From Trichococcus paludicola (GTDB taxonomy: Bacteria > Bacillota > Bacilli > Lactobacillales > Aerococcaceae), in NCBI RefSeq assembly GCF_003052295.1, contig NZ_QBLC01000001.1, forward strand, positions 537,489 through 601,488: a stretch of DNA of 64,000 nucleotides. The letters run 5' to 3'. The notes beneath the pieces are model-generated. The model was given only the letters and a program-made list of their open reading frames with translations, had not been told where the DNA came from and searched no databases. Every line of letters starts with the position of its first letter. The first letter of the stretch is position 1. Below are positions 33,406 through 42,847 of the stretch, piece by piece. The position numbers and the translations under genes were made by a program.

Positions 33406-33434
33406 TTGACAAAAGAAGCCGCTTTGCATAAAAT
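33406..33434 (+). promoter_or_regulatory. leuABCD promoter
   Basis: TTGACA (33406-33411), 17-bp spacer, TAAAAT (33429-33434). The sequence TAAAATGAGAATACG that includes the -10 recurs at 31855. Confidence 0.88.
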
Positions 33435-33451
33435 GAGAATACGATAATAAA

Positions 33452-33466
33452 AATTAACGAAAAATT
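33452..33466 (+). promoter_or_regulatory. Possible CodY box at leu promoter
   Basis: AATTAACGAAAAATT matches 11 of 15 positions of the CodY consensus AATTTTCWGAAAATT and lies just after the likely transcription start. CodY controls leu genes in related bacteria; the match here is only fair. Confidence 0.35.
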
Positions 33467-33498
33467 AGAAGGCTACAAAAAAAGAGGAGGGGATCGTC

Positions 33499-33570
33499 AT
33501 GGAAGATGCAAACGTATCAGATAACGTAATCATGGGGACAACCCCTTCTTTTAACAGCTTATTATTATAG
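33499..33570 (+). CDS. leuL: leu operon leader peptide
   Basis: A 23-codon open frame behind GAGGAGGGG, ending in three consecutive leucine codons (TTA TTA TTA) and TAG. It is followed by mutually exclusive RNA hairpins, so it is the sensor of leucyl-tRNA supply in a classical transcription attenuator. The use of TTA codons makes it sensitive to that leucine tRNA in particular. Confidence 0.85.
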   Translation: MEDANVSDNVIMGTTPSFNSLLL

Positions 33571-33692
33571 CAGGGCTTGGACACTGAAATATCAGTCGTT
33601 TGAGCCCTGCTTGGCATTGACAAATAATGGGGCTGAAGCGATTATTTATTGACCTTCGAAATGCATCCATTATTTGTGGATGCATTTTTTTT
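33570..33692 (+). promoter_or_regulatory. leu transcription attenuator
   Basis: Segment 1-2 hairpin: GCAGGGCT (33570-33577) with AGCCCTGC (33603-33610). Antiterminator: CAAATAATGG (33621-33630) pairs perfectly with CCATTATTTG (33667-33676). Terminator: ATGCATCCA (33661-33669) pairs with TGGATGCAT (33677-33685), followed by T7. Antiterminator and terminator share 33667-33669 and adjacent bases, so only one can form. A ribosome stalled at the Leu codons of the leader covers segment 1 and would favour the antiterminator. Confidence 0.88.
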
Positions 33693-33756
33693 CGAAATTT
33701 ACTCTTATTTATTTTTAATCAAACAAAAAAACGAAAAAGAACCGGAGGAAAAGACC

Positions 33757-35313
33757 ATGACGGAAAAACAGTACATTCAATTCTTTGATACGACCCTGCG
33801 CGATGGGGAACAGACACCTGGTGTGAACTTCAATACGAAGGAAAAGGTGCAGATTGCCTTGCAGATGGAAAAATGGGGGATCGATGTTATTGAAGCAGGA
33901 TTCCCGATCTCTTCAGAAGGCGACTTTGAAGCGGTAAAGGCGATTGCCAGTGCTGTCAAAAACATGACGGTAGCAGGTCTTGCCCGCTGTAACGAAAAAG
34001 ACATCGATGCGGCCTACGATGCTTTGAGGGATGCAGTCGATCCTCAGATCCATATTTTTATCGCGACCAGCCCCATCCACATGGAATACAAACTGAAAAT
34101 GAGCAAAGAAGAAGTACTGGCCTCAGTAGCCCATCATATTGCCTACGCCAAATCCAAATTTGAGAAAGTCCAATTCTCGCCGGAGGATGCGACCCGTAGT
34201 GATTGGGACTTCCTGGTTGAAGTCATTAATCTGGCCATCGAAAAAGGCGCAACAGTCATCAATATCCCTGACACGGTTGGCTACACCAATCCGACTGAGT
34301 TCGGCAACCTGTTCAAATACCTGAAGCAAAACGTAACCCGCTTTGATGATGTGATCTTCTCTTCCCATTGCCACGACGATCTGGGTATGGCAACGGCTAA
34401 TGCCCTGGCTGCAGTCGAAAACGGCGCGCTGCGGGTGGAAGGGACCATCAACGGCATCGGCGAACGTGCTGGGAATACGGCACTCGAGGAAGTTGCAGTC
34501 GCTCTTCACATCCGCAAAAACTATTATGAAAAAGAAACCGGTATGGTTCTGAAGGAAACGAAGCGCACGAGCGATTTGGTCAGCCGCCTTTCTGGTATGC
34601 CGATTCCGCGCAATAAAGCCGTCATCGGTGGTAATGCCTACGCACACGAATCAGGTATCCACCAGGATGGTGTTCTGAAGAATCCGGAAACCTACGAAAT
34701 CATCACGCCGCAATTGGTTGGTGTGGAGCACAATTCGTTGCCGTTGGGTAAACTTTCAGGCCGTCACGCCTTTGTGGATCGGATTGCGCAAATGGGCTAT
34801 GAAATCAGCGACCCCGCAGAAATCAAAATATTGTTCGCCCGTTTCAAAGAACTGGCTGACAAGAAGAAAAACGTGACCGAAGAGGATATTCATGCATTGA
34901 TGGTCGGCAAATCAATCGAGGACGAATCAGCCTACGAGTTGAAACGCCTGCAAGTGCAGTTTGTGAAGGATGGTATCCAAGGAGCCATCGTCGGCATCCA
35001 GGACAAACGCAACAAAGACGCGAAGATGCAGGATTCGGCAACCGGGTCAGGAAGCATCGAAGCCATCTACAACACTATCAACCGCATCCTAGACCAAGAA
35101 ATCATTTTGAAGGAATACAACATCGAAGCCATCACGGGTGGTAAAGATGCGCAAGCAGAAGTGCATGTGGTCGTGGAGGATGAGGACGGCAAGAGCTATA
35201 ACGGCACAGGCATCGACTTCGACGTCCTGACGGCATCAGCGAAAGCGTATATCCAAGCCAGCGAGAAAGCAAAAAATAAACAGACAATAGAAAAAGTATC
35301 AGCACATTTCTGA
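33757..35313 (+). CDS. leuA: 2-isopropylmalate synthase
   Basis: 518 residues. The HMGL-like barrel begins with [17 protein letters not shown] (catalytic Arg and metal Asp), with HCHDDLGMA supplying metal-binding His residues and HESGIHQDG the later active-site region; the C-terminal ~120 residues are the regulatory LeuA dimer domain that binds leucine. It condenses acetyl-CoA with 2-oxoisovalerate, the first step of leucine synthesis. The start at 33757 follows CCGGAGGAAAA; the frame is open further up through the attenuator but that part is non-coding. First structural gene of leuABCD. Confidence 0.97.
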   Translation: MTEKQYIQFFDTTLRDGEQTPGVNFNTKEKVQIALQMEKWGIDVIEAGFPISSEGDFEAVKAIASAVKNMTVAGLARCNEKDIDAAYDALRDAVDPQIHIFIATSPIHMEYKLKMSKEEVLASVAHHIAYAKSKFEKVQFSPEDATRSDWDFLVEVINLAIEKGATVINIPDTVGYTNPTEFGNLFKYLKQNVTRFDDVIFSSHCHDDLGMATANALAAVENGALRVEGTINGIGERAGNTALEEVAVALHIRKNYYEKETGMVLKETKRTSDLVSRLSGMPIPRNKAVIGGNAYAHESGIHQDGVLKNPETYEIITPQLVGVEHNSLPLGKLSGRHAFVDRIAQMGYEISDPAEIKILFARFKELADKKKNVTEEDIHALMVGKSIEDESAYELKRLQVQFVKDGIQGAIVGIQDKRNKDAKMQDSATGSGSIEAIYNTINRILDQEIILKEYNIEAITGGKDAQAEVHVVVEDEDGKSYNGTGIDFDVLTASAKAYIQASEKAKNKQTIEKVSAHF

Positions 35314-35331
35314 TGAGGGGGAAAAAGTAAG

Positions 35332-36378
35332 ATGAATTATACGATTGCAGCATTGCCCGGAGATGGCATTGGACCAGAAATAATGGAAAGCGGACTGATT
35401 TTGCTGGAAACACTCGGCAAAAAATTTCAACATGAATTCAACGTGACGGTTTACCCATTCGGAGGAGCCGGAATTGATGAGACCGGCGATCCGATTCCAC
35501 CACAAACAATCAAAGGCTGTTCCGAAGCTGACGCGATCCTTTTGGCCGCAATCGGCGGACCGAAATGGGAAAAAGCCGAGAAAACGCCGGAAGATGGCCT
35601 GTTGCAATTGCGTAAGACTTTGGGACTTTTCTCGAATATCCGCCCGATTTCAGTGAGCGACAGCATCGCCCACCTGTCCCCGTTGAAGACGGAACGCGTT
35701 AAAGGAACTGACTTTATCGTTGTCCGCGAATTGACAGGCGGCTTGTACTTCGGCCAGCCGAAGCATTGGAATGATGAGGAAGCGACAGATACTCTCTTCT
35801 ATAAGAAGAGCGAAATCGATCGGATCGTCCGCCAAGCTTTTGACATCGCGATGACGCGCAGCAAAAAACTGACTTCCGTCGATAAAGCGAACGTATTGGC
35901 CAGCAGCAAACTGTGGCGCAAAACAGTCAATGAAATCGCAACAGAGTATCCGGAAGTTACCGTCGATCATTTGTATGTCGATGCGGCTTCGATGAAAATT
36001 ATCCAGGATCCGACTTCATTCGATGTCATCGTTACGGAAAACATGTTCGGGGACATTCTTAGCGACGAAGCATCCGTCATCACAGGCTCATTGGGGATGC
36101 TGCCTTCCGGAAGCCATGCGGTGTCCGGTCCATCCTTATATGAACCGATCCATGGATCCGCACCGGACATCGCCGGAAAAAACACCGCGAACCCGATGTC
36201 GATGATCCTGTCCGTTGCCATGATGCTGCGCCAAAGCTTCCAGCTGCATGAAGAGGCGGATGCGCTTGAAAAAGCGGCCGCTGAAGTGATGGAGGCCGGT
36301 TTCCTGACGGCTGATCTGGGTGGCACGACGACAACGACAGCATTTACTGAACAAGTGAAAGCCATTTTGGAAAAGTGA
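35332..36378 (+). CDS. leuB: 3-isopropylmalate dehydrogenase
   Basis: 348 residues, normal length for the family. GDGIGPEIM at the N-terminus, the substrate-binding Arg region RKTLGLFSNIRP and RELTGGLYFG, the metal-binding Asp in NMFGDILSDEASVITGSLG, and the NAD-binding HGSAPDIAGKNTANP are present. It oxidises and decarboxylates 3-isopropylmalate with NAD+. It lies 18 bp after leuA behind GAGGGGG. Confidence 0.97.
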   Translation: MNYTIAALPGDGIGPEIMESGLILLETLGKKFQHEFNVTVYPFGGAGIDETGDPIPPQTIKGCSEADAILLAAIGGPKWEKAEKTPEDGLLQLRKTLGLFSNIRPISVSDSIAHLSPLKTERVKGTDFIVVRELTGGLYFGQPKHWNDEEATDTLFYKKSEIDRIVRQAFDIAMTRSKKLTSVDKANVLASSKLWRKTVNEIATEYPEVTVDHLYVDAASMKIIQDPTSFDVIVTENMFGDILSDEASVITGSLGMLPSGSHAVSGPSLYEPIHGSAPDIAGKNTANPMSMILSVAMMLRQSFQLHEEADALEKAAAEVMEAGFLTADLGGTTTTTAFTEQVKAILEK

Positions 36379-36393
36379 AGGGGAGTACACAAT

Positions 36394-37782
36394 ATGAGCA
36401 GAACACTTTTTGATAAACTTTGGGACAGACACGTTATTACAGGACCAGAAGGTGAACCACAACTGTTGTATGTGGACCTGCACTTGATCCATGAAGTCAC
36501 TTCACCACAAGGCTTCGATGGCTTGCGCGAAACCAATCGCCCAGTCCGCCGCCCTGATAAAACGATCGCAACAGTCGATCACAATGTGCCAACTGAAGAT
36601 ATCTTCAACATCAAGGATCTGATTTCGAAGAAACAGATTGAAGCGCTGCAGAAGAATTGCGAAGAATTCAACATCCCGTTGATGGATATCGGAACAGCTA
36701 ATCAAGGAATCGTGCACATGGTCGGACCGGAATTGGGCGCAACCCAACCAGGGAAGATTGTCGTCTGCGGAGATTCTCATACGGCTACGCACGGTGCTTT
36801 CGGAGCGATGGCATTCGGTATCGGCAGCTCGGAAGTTGAGCATGTGTTTGCAACCCAGTCGATTTGGCAGAAGAAACCGAAATCGATGGGTGTCAAAATC
36901 ACCGGGAAAATGCCTGCAGGCGTCTATGCGAAAGATATCATTCTGCACCTGATCGCGACTTACGGTACAGCCTTCGGGAGCGGCTACGCGATTGAATTCT
37001 ACGGGGATACCGTGGAAGCTTTGACGATGGAGGAACGGATGACGATCTGCAATATGTCCATCGAATTCGGGGCTAAAATCGGCATGATGGCGCCGGATCA
37101 GACGACCTATGATTATCTGCGCGGCCGCCGTTATGCACCAGAAAACATGGAGAAAGCCATTGCCGATTGGGAGACGCTGAAGAGCGATCCGGATGCTGTC
37201 TATGATACTGACATCTCCATCGAAGTTTCCGATTTGGCGCCTTATGTAACATGGGGAACAAACCCAGGCATGGGCGTGCAATTCGGCGAAAAATTCCCTG
37301 AAATCCAGGACAAGAATGACGAGCGCGCATATAACTACATGGATCTGCAACCTGGCCAAACAGCTGAAGAAATTCCCTTGGGCTTTGTCTTCATCGGCTC
37401 CTGTACGAATGCACGTCTGTCCGATCTGATCGAAGCCGCGAAGTACGTCAAGGGCGGCAAAGTTCCTGCTCACATCCAGGCTATGGTCGTTCCGGGCAGC
37501 CGGACAGTCCGTGATGCAGCCGCAGAGTTGGGCTTGGACAAAATCTTCATCGATGCAGGATTTGAATGGCGCGAACCAGGTTGCTCGGCTTGTTTGGGGA
37601 TGAACCCGGATAAAGTGCCTGCAGGCGTACACTGTGCCTCGACTTCCAACCGTAACTTCGAAGGCCGTCAAGGGAAGGGTTCGCGGACGCACTTGGTCAG
37701 CCCGGCCATGGCAGGCGCTGCAGCAGTGAACGGTAAATTTGTGGACATCAGAAAGGAAGCAGTGACTTATGGAGCCAATTAA
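36394..37782 (+). CDS. leuC: 3-isopropylmalate dehydratase large subunit
   Basis: 462 residues of the aconitase superfamily. The three Cys ligands of the [4Fe-4S] cluster are in GSCTNAR and in [24 protein letters not shown] and [12 protein letters not shown] are further family motifs. With LeuD it isomerises 2- to 3-isopropylmalate. Its 3' end overlaps leuD by 14 bp, which fits tight coupling of the two subunits. Confidence 0.97.
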   Translation: MSRTLFDKLWDRHVITGPEGEPQLLYVDLHLIHEVTSPQGFDGLRETNRPVRRPDKTIATVDHNVPTEDIFNIKDLISKKQIEALQKNCEEFNIPLMDIGTANQGIVHMVGPELGATQPGKIVVCGDSHTATHGAFGAMAFGIGSSEVEHVFATQSIWQKKPKSMGVKITGKMPAGVYAKDIILHLIATYGTAFGSGYAIEFYGDTVEALTMEERMTICNMSIEFGAKIGMMAPDQTTYDYLRGRRYAPENMEKAIADWETLKSDPDAVYDTDISIEVSDLAPYVTWGTNPGMGVQFGEKFPEIQDKNDERAYNYMDLQPGQTAEEIPLGFVFIGSCTNARLSDLIEAAKYVKGGKVPAHIQAMVVPGSRTVRDAAAELGLDKIFIDAGFEWREPGCSACLGMNPDKVPAGVHCASTSNRNFEGRQGKGSRTHLVSPAMAGAAAVNGKFVDIRKEAVTYGAN

Positions 37783-38356
37783 AGTACATAACGGTAAAAC
37801 CGTTGCCTTGATGAACAACAACATCGACACCGACCAAATCATCCCAAAAGTATTTCTGAAACGGATCGAAAAAACGGGCTTCGGCGCTTTCGTTTTTGAT
37901 GAATGGCGTTTCCTGAAAAACGGCGACCCGAATCCGGAGTTCCCTTTGAACGATGCCGACCGCCAAGAAGCAACGATCCTCGTAACAGGGGATAACTTCG
38001 GCTGCGGCTCTTCCCGTGAACATGCCGCTTGGGCATTGAAGGATTACCGTTTCCGCGTCATCATCGCCGGCAGTTACAGCGATATCTTCTACATGAATTC
38101 CTTGAAGAACGGTTTGTTGTTGATCGAATTGCCGCAGGACCAACGTGACGCTTTGGCGCAAGTGCCGGCGGATGAAACCATCCAGATCGACTTGCCGAAC
38201 CAAGTGGTGAGAACCAGCACAGCGGAGTATCCGTTCGCCATCGATCCGACTTGGAAGCACAAATTGGAAAACGGCATCGACGACATCACCGAAACGATGG
38301 CCTATAAAGATGAGATCGATGCGTATGAAGCAAAATGGGACAATATTTACGCATAA
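37769..38356 (+). CDS. leuD: 3-isopropylmalate dehydratase small subunit
   Basis: 195 residues. [11 protein letters not shown] at the N-terminus and [17 protein letters not shown] in the swivel domain identify LeuD. Its ribosome binding site (GAAAGGAAG) lies inside leuC. It is the last gene of the operon; valine/isoleucine (ilv) genes are not in the window. Confidence 0.97.
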   Translation: MEPIKVHNGKTVALMNNNIDTDQIIPKVFLKRIEKTGFGAFVFDEWRFLKNGDPNPEFPLNDADRQEATILVTGDNFGCGSSREHAAWALKDYRFRVIIAGSYSDIFYMNSLKNGLLLIELPQDQRDALAQVPADETIQIDLPNQVVRTSTAEYPFAIDPTWKHKLENGIDDITETMAYKDEIDAYEAKWDNIYA

Positions 38357-38361
38357 TCGAA

Positions 38362-38410
38362 GAAGCGAGAAATTTCCTTCAATTGGAGGGAAATTCTCGC
38401 TTGTTTTTTT
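38362..38410 (+). terminator. Intrinsic terminator of leuABCD
   Basis: AAGCGAGAA..TTTCC and GGAAATTCTCGCTT arms, followed by GT7. Confidence 0.9.
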
Positions 38411-38503
38411 GAAGTGTTGTAAGATGGAGGTGCGTCCGGGCATGTCAAATATGACGATATGTTGTCGTTGTCGCTAAAAAAACATTATCCGATACTGCTT
38501 TAT

Positions 38504-38512
38504 GTTATAATA
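38504..38512 (+). promoter_or_regulatory. Extended -10 promoter of carboxynorspermidine operon
   Basis: TGTTATAAT about 95 bp before the start codon; the -35 is poor. Confidence 0.5.
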
Positions 38513-38606
38513 TCTTGTCTGTCGTTAAGCCCCGATTTGAGGATATCTGCAGAAAAAGGCCCGCAGGATGGATGAATGAATTTTCCCTACAGGAGGAATG
38601 AATAAG

Positions 38607-39818
38607 ATGAGTAGAGCTTTAATTATTGGTGCCGGTGGCGTTTCCAACGTCGTATGCCATAAATGTGCCCAAAATTCAGAAGTGTTCGAAGAATTTATGA
38701 TTGCCAGTCGTACAAAATCAAAATGCGATGAAATCAAAGATCGGATCGAAAGCGGCATTTATGCGGGACGTTCCAAAATCACTACGGCCCAAGTGGATGC
38801 GAACAACGTTCCTGAATTAGTGGCGCTGATCAATGAATACAAACCGGATATCGTGATTAATGTGGCTTTGCCATACCAAGACTTGACCATCATGGATGCC
38901 TGTCTTGAAACAAAAACAGATTATGTCGACACAGCGAACTATGAACCGGAAGATACAGCTAAATTTGAATACAAATGGCAATGGGATTACCGCGAGCGTT
39001 TCGAAAAAGCTGGCATCACCGCTTTATTGGGATCCGGCTTTGATCCGGGCGTAACGAGCGTATTCTCTGCCTATGCACAAAAACACCATTTCGACGAAAT
39101 CCATACAATCGATATCCTGGATTGCAACGGCGGCGACCATGGTTATCCATTCGCGACCAACTTCAATCCGGAAATCAACATCCGCGAAGTGACCGCCAAC
39201 GGCAGTTATTGGGAAAATGGTAAATGGATCGAAACGGAACCGATGGAAATCAAACGCGAATATAATTTCGACCAAGTCGGCCAGAAGGATATGTACTTGC
39301 TGCACCACGAAGAAATCGAATCTTTGGCTTTGAACATCAAAGGCATCAAACGCATCCGTTTCTTCATGACTTTCGGCGAAAGCTACCTGACACATTTGAA
39401 AGTGTTGGAGAACGTCGGTATGACGTCCATCGTGCCGATTGAATTCGAAGGCAAACAAATTGTGCCGCTGCAATTCCTGAAAGCCGTATTGCCTGATCCT
39501 GCTTCATTGGGACCGCGCACCAAAGGCAAAACGAACATCGGTAACATCTTCACCGGCATCAAAGACGGCAAGGAAAAGACATACTACATCTACAACGTCT
39601 GCGACCATGAAGCATGCTACAAGGAAGTCGGCTCGCAAGCTGTTTCCTACACAACCGGCGTCCCTGCGATGATCGGGGCAGCTATGGTCTTGACCGGGCA
39701 ATGGAAGAAACCAGGTGTGTACAACATCGAAGAATTCAATCCGGATCCATTCATGGAAGCGTTGAACGTCTATGGCTTGCCTTGGCAAGAGGACTTCAAT
39801 CCTACCTTGGTCGATTAG
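38607..39818 (+). CDS. Carboxy(nor)spermidine dehydrogenase (saccharopine dehydrogenase family)
   Basis: 403 residues. N-terminal Rossmann fold with ALIIGAGGVSNVVCHKCAQ (GxGxxG-like), then the saccharopine-dehydrogenase C-terminal domain (GSGFDPGVTSVFSAYA, CNGGDHGYPF). Length, motifs and the decarboxylase gene nine bases downstream point to the enzyme that joins a diamine with aspartate semialdehyde to carboxyspermidine or carboxynorspermidine, not to lysine metabolism. Start at ATG 38607, nine bases after AGGAGGA; the ATG at 38598 is too close to it. Which diamine is used is not decided by sequence. Confidence 0.9.
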   Translation: MSRALIIGAGGVSNVVCHKCAQNSEVFEEFMIASRTKSKCDEIKDRIESGIYAGRSKITTAQVDANNVPELVALINEYKPDIVINVALPYQDLTIMDACLETKTDYVDTANYEPEDTAKFEYKWQWDYRERFEKAGITALLGSGFDPGVTSVFSAYAQKHHFDEIHTIDILDCNGGDHGYPFATNFNPEINIREVTANGSYWENGKWIETEPMEIKREYNFDQVGQKDMYLLHHEEIESLALNIKGIKRIRFFMTFGESYLTHLKVLENVGMTSIVPIEFEGKQIVPLQFLKAVLPDPASLGPRTKGKTNIGNIFTGIKDGKEKTYYIYNVCDHEACYKEVGSQAVSYTTGVPAMIGAAMVLTGQWKKPGVYNIEEFNPDPFMEALNVYGLPWQEDFNPTLVD

Positions 39819-39827
39819 GAGGTACGG

Positions 39828-40967
39828 ATGGATACAACAATCGATTTCCAAGCCTTGCCGACACCCAGCTATGTGGTGGATGAAACCTTATTGCGCCGCA
39901 ATCTGGAAATTCTGAAATCGGTCAAGGATCAGACGGGCTGCAAGATTTTGTTGGCCCAGAAAGCTTTTTCGATGTATCATTTCTACCCTTTGGTCGCGGA
40001 GTATCTGGACGGCACGACCGCTAGCTCTGTCCACGAAGCGCAATTGGGTCATGAAGAATTCGGCAAAGAGACCCATGTCTTTGCGCCGGCTTTCAAAAAG
40101 GAAGAAATGGAGGCGTTGCTCCCGATAGTGGATCACATCGTCTTCAATTCCCCTAACCAAGTGAAGCTGTATGCCGAAATGGTTAAGAACAGCGATCGCT
40201 CAATCGAAATCGGCCTGCGCGTCAATCCGGAGCTGTCCACTCAGGACTATGCACTCTATGACCCAGCCAGTCCGTTTTCCCGGTTGGGTACGACGGCTGT
40301 CAATTTCGATGAAAGCCAAGTCGAACTATTGGATGGTCTGCATTTCCACACCCTTTGCGAACAGGGTTCCGATGCCTTGGAAGCGACACTTGTCGCATTC
40401 GAAGAGAAATTTGGGAAATACCTGCATGGCATGAAATGGGTGAACTTCGGAGGCGGACACCATATCACCAAAGAAGGCTACGACATCGCCAAGTTGGTGA
40501 AAATCGTCAATCACATCAAAGAGAAATATGACGTGCAAGTCTACTTGGAACCTGGCGAAGCGATTGCATTGAATGCGGGCTTCCTGGTTGCGAGTGTGCT
40601 GGAGACGACCTATAACCAGATGAACCTGGCCATTCTGGATACATCGGCAACTTGCCACATGCCTGACGTATTGGAAATGCCTTACCGTCCGTTCATCATC
40701 GATTCAGGTGAAGCGGATGAAAAGGCGCACACGTACCGTTTGGGCGGGCAGACTTGCTTGGCAGGGGACGTCATCGGGGATTATTCCTTCGATGAGCCTT
40801 TGAAGGCGGGTGATCGCCTGATTTTCACTGACATGGCCATCTACTCCATGGTGAAGAACACGACCTTCAACGGCATCCAATTGCCGGCCATCGCGGCCCA
40901 TACGGTCAAAGACGGCACGAAAGTCATCAAGACCTTTGGATACGAAGATTTCAAATCACGACTATAG
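39828..40967 (+). CDS. nspC: Carboxynorspermidine/carboxyspermidine decarboxylase
   Basis: 379 residues of the fold-III PLP decarboxylase family. The PLP Lys is in KILLAQKAFSMYHFYP; GGGHHITKEGYD and EPGEAIALNAGFLVA bind cofactor phosphate and substrate, and CLAGDVIGDYSF carries the cross-subunit Cys/Asp. It removes CO2 from the product of the preceding dehydrogenase to yield spermidine or norspermidine. AGGAGG precedes the ATG. Two-gene operon ending at 41009. Confidence 0.93.
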   Translation: MDTTIDFQALPTPSYVVDETLLRRNLEILKSVKDQTGCKILLAQKAFSMYHFYPLVAEYLDGTTASSVHEAQLGHEEFGKETHVFAPAFKKEEMEALLPIVDHIVFNSPNQVKLYAEMVKNSDRSIEIGLRVNPELSTQDYALYDPASPFSRLGTTAVNFDESQVELLDGLHFHTLCEQGSDALEATLVAFEEKFGKYLHGMKWVNFGGGHHITKEGYDIAKLVKIVNHIKEKYDVQVYLEPGEAIALNAGFLVASVLETTYNQMNLAILDTSATCHMPDVLEMPYRPFIIDSGEADEKAHTYRLGGQTCLAGDVIGDYSFDEPLKAGDRLIFTDMAIYSMVKNTTFNGIQLPAIAAHTVKDGTKVIKTFGYEDFKSRL

Positions 40968-40982
40968 AGTTTTGAATAGGGG

Positions 40983-41009
40983 AGCTGTCTCTGATGAGGC
41001 AGCTTTTTT
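40983..41009 (+). terminator. Intrinsic terminator after nspC
   Basis: AGCTGTCTC and GAGGCAGCT with loop TGAT, then T6. Confidence 0.92.
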
Positions 41010-41012
41010 GCT

Positions 41013-41222
41013 GTCCTCCGGCCAACGGAGGCTTGGCCGGAGGTGAGAACAGCATCCATATGGTGTCCTCCGACGAGCAGAAGCTCAGCGGAGAAGAGAC
41101 CGATCATTACCGGTCTGCTCCGGCGAACAAGGACTCGCCGGAGGAGTGGGGGACCCAATTGGCTATCCTCCGGGGAAAGAGTGTTCGCCGGAGCTGGGAC
41201 ACGCAATTCAGGCATATCCTCC
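41013..41222 (+). repeat. Family B CCGG hairpin cluster, locus 4
   Basis: Four hairpin units in tandem over 210 bp. Unit 1 is perfect: CCTCCGGCCA (41015-41024) and TGGCCGGAGG (41034-41043). Unit 2 is CTCCGACGAG...CTCAGCGGAG. Unit 3 is CTCCGGCGA...TCGCCGGAG. Unit 4 is CTCCGGGGAA...TTCGCCGGAG. Spacers between units show no evident similarity. Together with the nspC terminator and the next promoter it accounts for the 367-bp gap. Confidence 0.8.
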
Positions 41223-41259
41223 AAAAACTAAATAAGCCTGTGATAAATTTTTTGTTAAA

Positions 41260-41288
41260 GTGACAAAGCCGGATAGGTTCGGTATAAT
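41260..41288 (+). promoter_or_regulatory. Promoter of CapA-family gene
   Basis: GTGACA, 17-bp spacer, TATAAT; the start codon follows 46 bp later. Confidence 0.75.
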
Positions 41289-41334
41289 CAAATTGTCTAA
41301 TATTGCGCAGAACTCCAGTAGAAAGGGGAATGAC

Positions 41335-42513
41335 ATGAGGGGAAAAATGTTAGTGACATCGTTGGCCGTACTGGGTTTATGGGGGTGCGCGGATCAACCG
41401 GATACGGTTTCTGAAGTTGTATCCGTGGATACCTCTACCGAACAAAAGGATGTACTTACCGAAAAAGATGAGGCAAAAGTAATTTCCTTCATCGGAGTCG
41501 GTGACAATTTGATCCACGATTCCGTTTTCCGGGATGCGGAACTGGCGGACGGAACCTACGATTTCAAGTCTATCTACGAGAATGTGGTGGAGGATATCGA
41601 AGAAGCCGATATTGCTTTCCTGAACCAAGAAACGATCAGTGCCGGGGATGATTATGCCTATTCCGGCTATCCGGCGTTCAATACACCGCCCGAAATCGCT
41701 CAGGACATGAGTGATCTAGGCTTTGATTTGGTCAACGGCGCAACGAACCATGCATTGGATTATGATTATCCTGGCGCCCTCAATTCCCTAGCCGTCTGGA
41801 ATGAACAGGAGGATGTCGTCTACACGGGCATTTATGAGAGTCAGGCGGACCGTGATGAAATCCGGACAATCGAGAGGGAAGGCGTTACGTTCTCTTTCTT
41901 GACCTATACATACGGGACGAATGGCATTCTGCCCGATACCTCCTATCGTGTTTCATTCTTTGATGAAGCACTGATTCGCCAGGATGTATCCAATGCCAAA
42001 AACGTCAGTGATGTCGTTATCGTATCGGCACATTGGGGTGATGAAAACACGCAGGAAGTCAATGACATGCAGCGCACTTATGCACAATTATTCGCCGATT
42101 TGGAGGTCGATGTCGTTATCGGTACCCATCCGCATATCCTTCAACCGATCGAGTGGGTGACAGGCGTGAATCAAAATCAAACACTGGTGGTCTATTCACT
42201 GGGAAATTTCATCGCGCATTCGCTTACTGATTACAATACGCTCGGCGGCATGGTGACTTTTGATTTTGTCGTTGCTGATGACGACGATATAACCGTCGAA
42301 AACGTCCAATTCGAGCCTACCGTTTCGCATTATGTGGCGGATCCGGGAAATGTCGAGAACTCAAGACGTGATTTCAAAATCTATAAGTTGGAAGACTACT
42401 CGGAAGAGTTGGCCTCAGAGCATGGGTTGAACGGTTATGAAGGCTTGGAAATAACGCCGGAAAACTATCTTTCCATCGTGAAGAACGTCATTCCAGCAGA
42501 AATGCTGGAGTGA
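41335..42513 (+). CDS. CapA-family (PGA_cap) lipoprotein
   Basis: 392 residues. Short lipoprotein signal with lipobox LWGC (Cys18), then a metallophosphatase-like PGA_cap domain: GVGDNLIHDSV, NQETIS, NGATNHALDYD, SAHWGDE, GTHPHILQP and YSLGNFIAH supply the expected metal-binding residues. CapA proteins take part in poly-gamma-glutamate capsule anchoring or synthesis in Bacillus; in species without capBC, as seems the case around this gene, their role is unclear and may be a surface phosphoesterase. Start at 41335 behind GAAAGGGG; upstream in-frame codons belong to the promoter. Single-gene unit. Confidence 0.85.
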   Translation: MRGKMLVTSLAVLGLWGCADQPDTVSEVVSVDTSTEQKDVLTEKDEAKVISFIGVGDNLIHDSVFRDAELADGTYDFKSIYENVVEDIEEADIAFLNQETISAGDDYAYSGYPAFNTPPEIAQDMSDLGFDLVNGATNHALDYDYPGALNSLAVWNEQEDVVYTGIYESQADRDEIRTIEREGVTFSFLTYTYGTNGILPDTSYRVSFFDEALIRQDVSNAKNVSDVVIVSAHWGDENTQEVNDMQRTYAQLFADLEVDVVIGTHPHILQPIEWVTGVNQNQTLVVYSLGNFIAHSLTDYNTLGGMVTFDFVVADDDDITVENVQFEPTVSHYVADPGNVENSRRDFKIYKLEDYSEELASEHGLNGYEGLEITPENYLSIVKNVIPAEMLE

Positions 42514-42662
42514 TCAAAGAAGTACCGTAAAATGACTTACTGATAGGAAATCTAAATTATTAAAAAAAAATTTCCACTGGAAAGTTTTTGCCGGAGATCA
42601 TGTGGATGTAACTGCGGCTTTTTTCATTCATAGTGGGTTTAGGGATTTCATTTTTTCGAGAC

Positions 42663-42689
42663 GGCGCCTTAGCTTAGGGCGCCTTTTTT
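42663..42689 (+). terminator. Intrinsic terminator in the 42514-42847 gap
   Basis: GGCGCC (42663-42668) and GGCGCC (42678-42683) with a short inner TTAG/TTAG-type stem, then T6. A weaker GCCG/CGGC hairpin with T6 lies at about 42588-42617. Nothing else is recognisable in the gap. Confidence 0.75.
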
Positions 42690-42847
42690 ATTTGGCGCAA
42701 AATCCAGGCCATAGGATACTGTACGAAAAGTACGACCTGAGTTGCTCTTTTTACTGATGTTGTTATCTTTTGTGAAACGACCTGAATGATGTTAAGATGA
42801 ATATGAAAGCGATGACAGTTTTTTTGTGGTTTAAGGGGGAATGAGCT

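Noticed and set aside
36502..37842. 446-codon open frame antisense to leuC
   Set aside because: leuC on the plus strand has all family motifs; the antisense frame is a by-product of its codon bias.
41013..41222. CRISPR-like array
   Set aside because: Units are hairpins of variable arms and spacing, not identical direct repeats with uniform spacers; no cas genes nearby.
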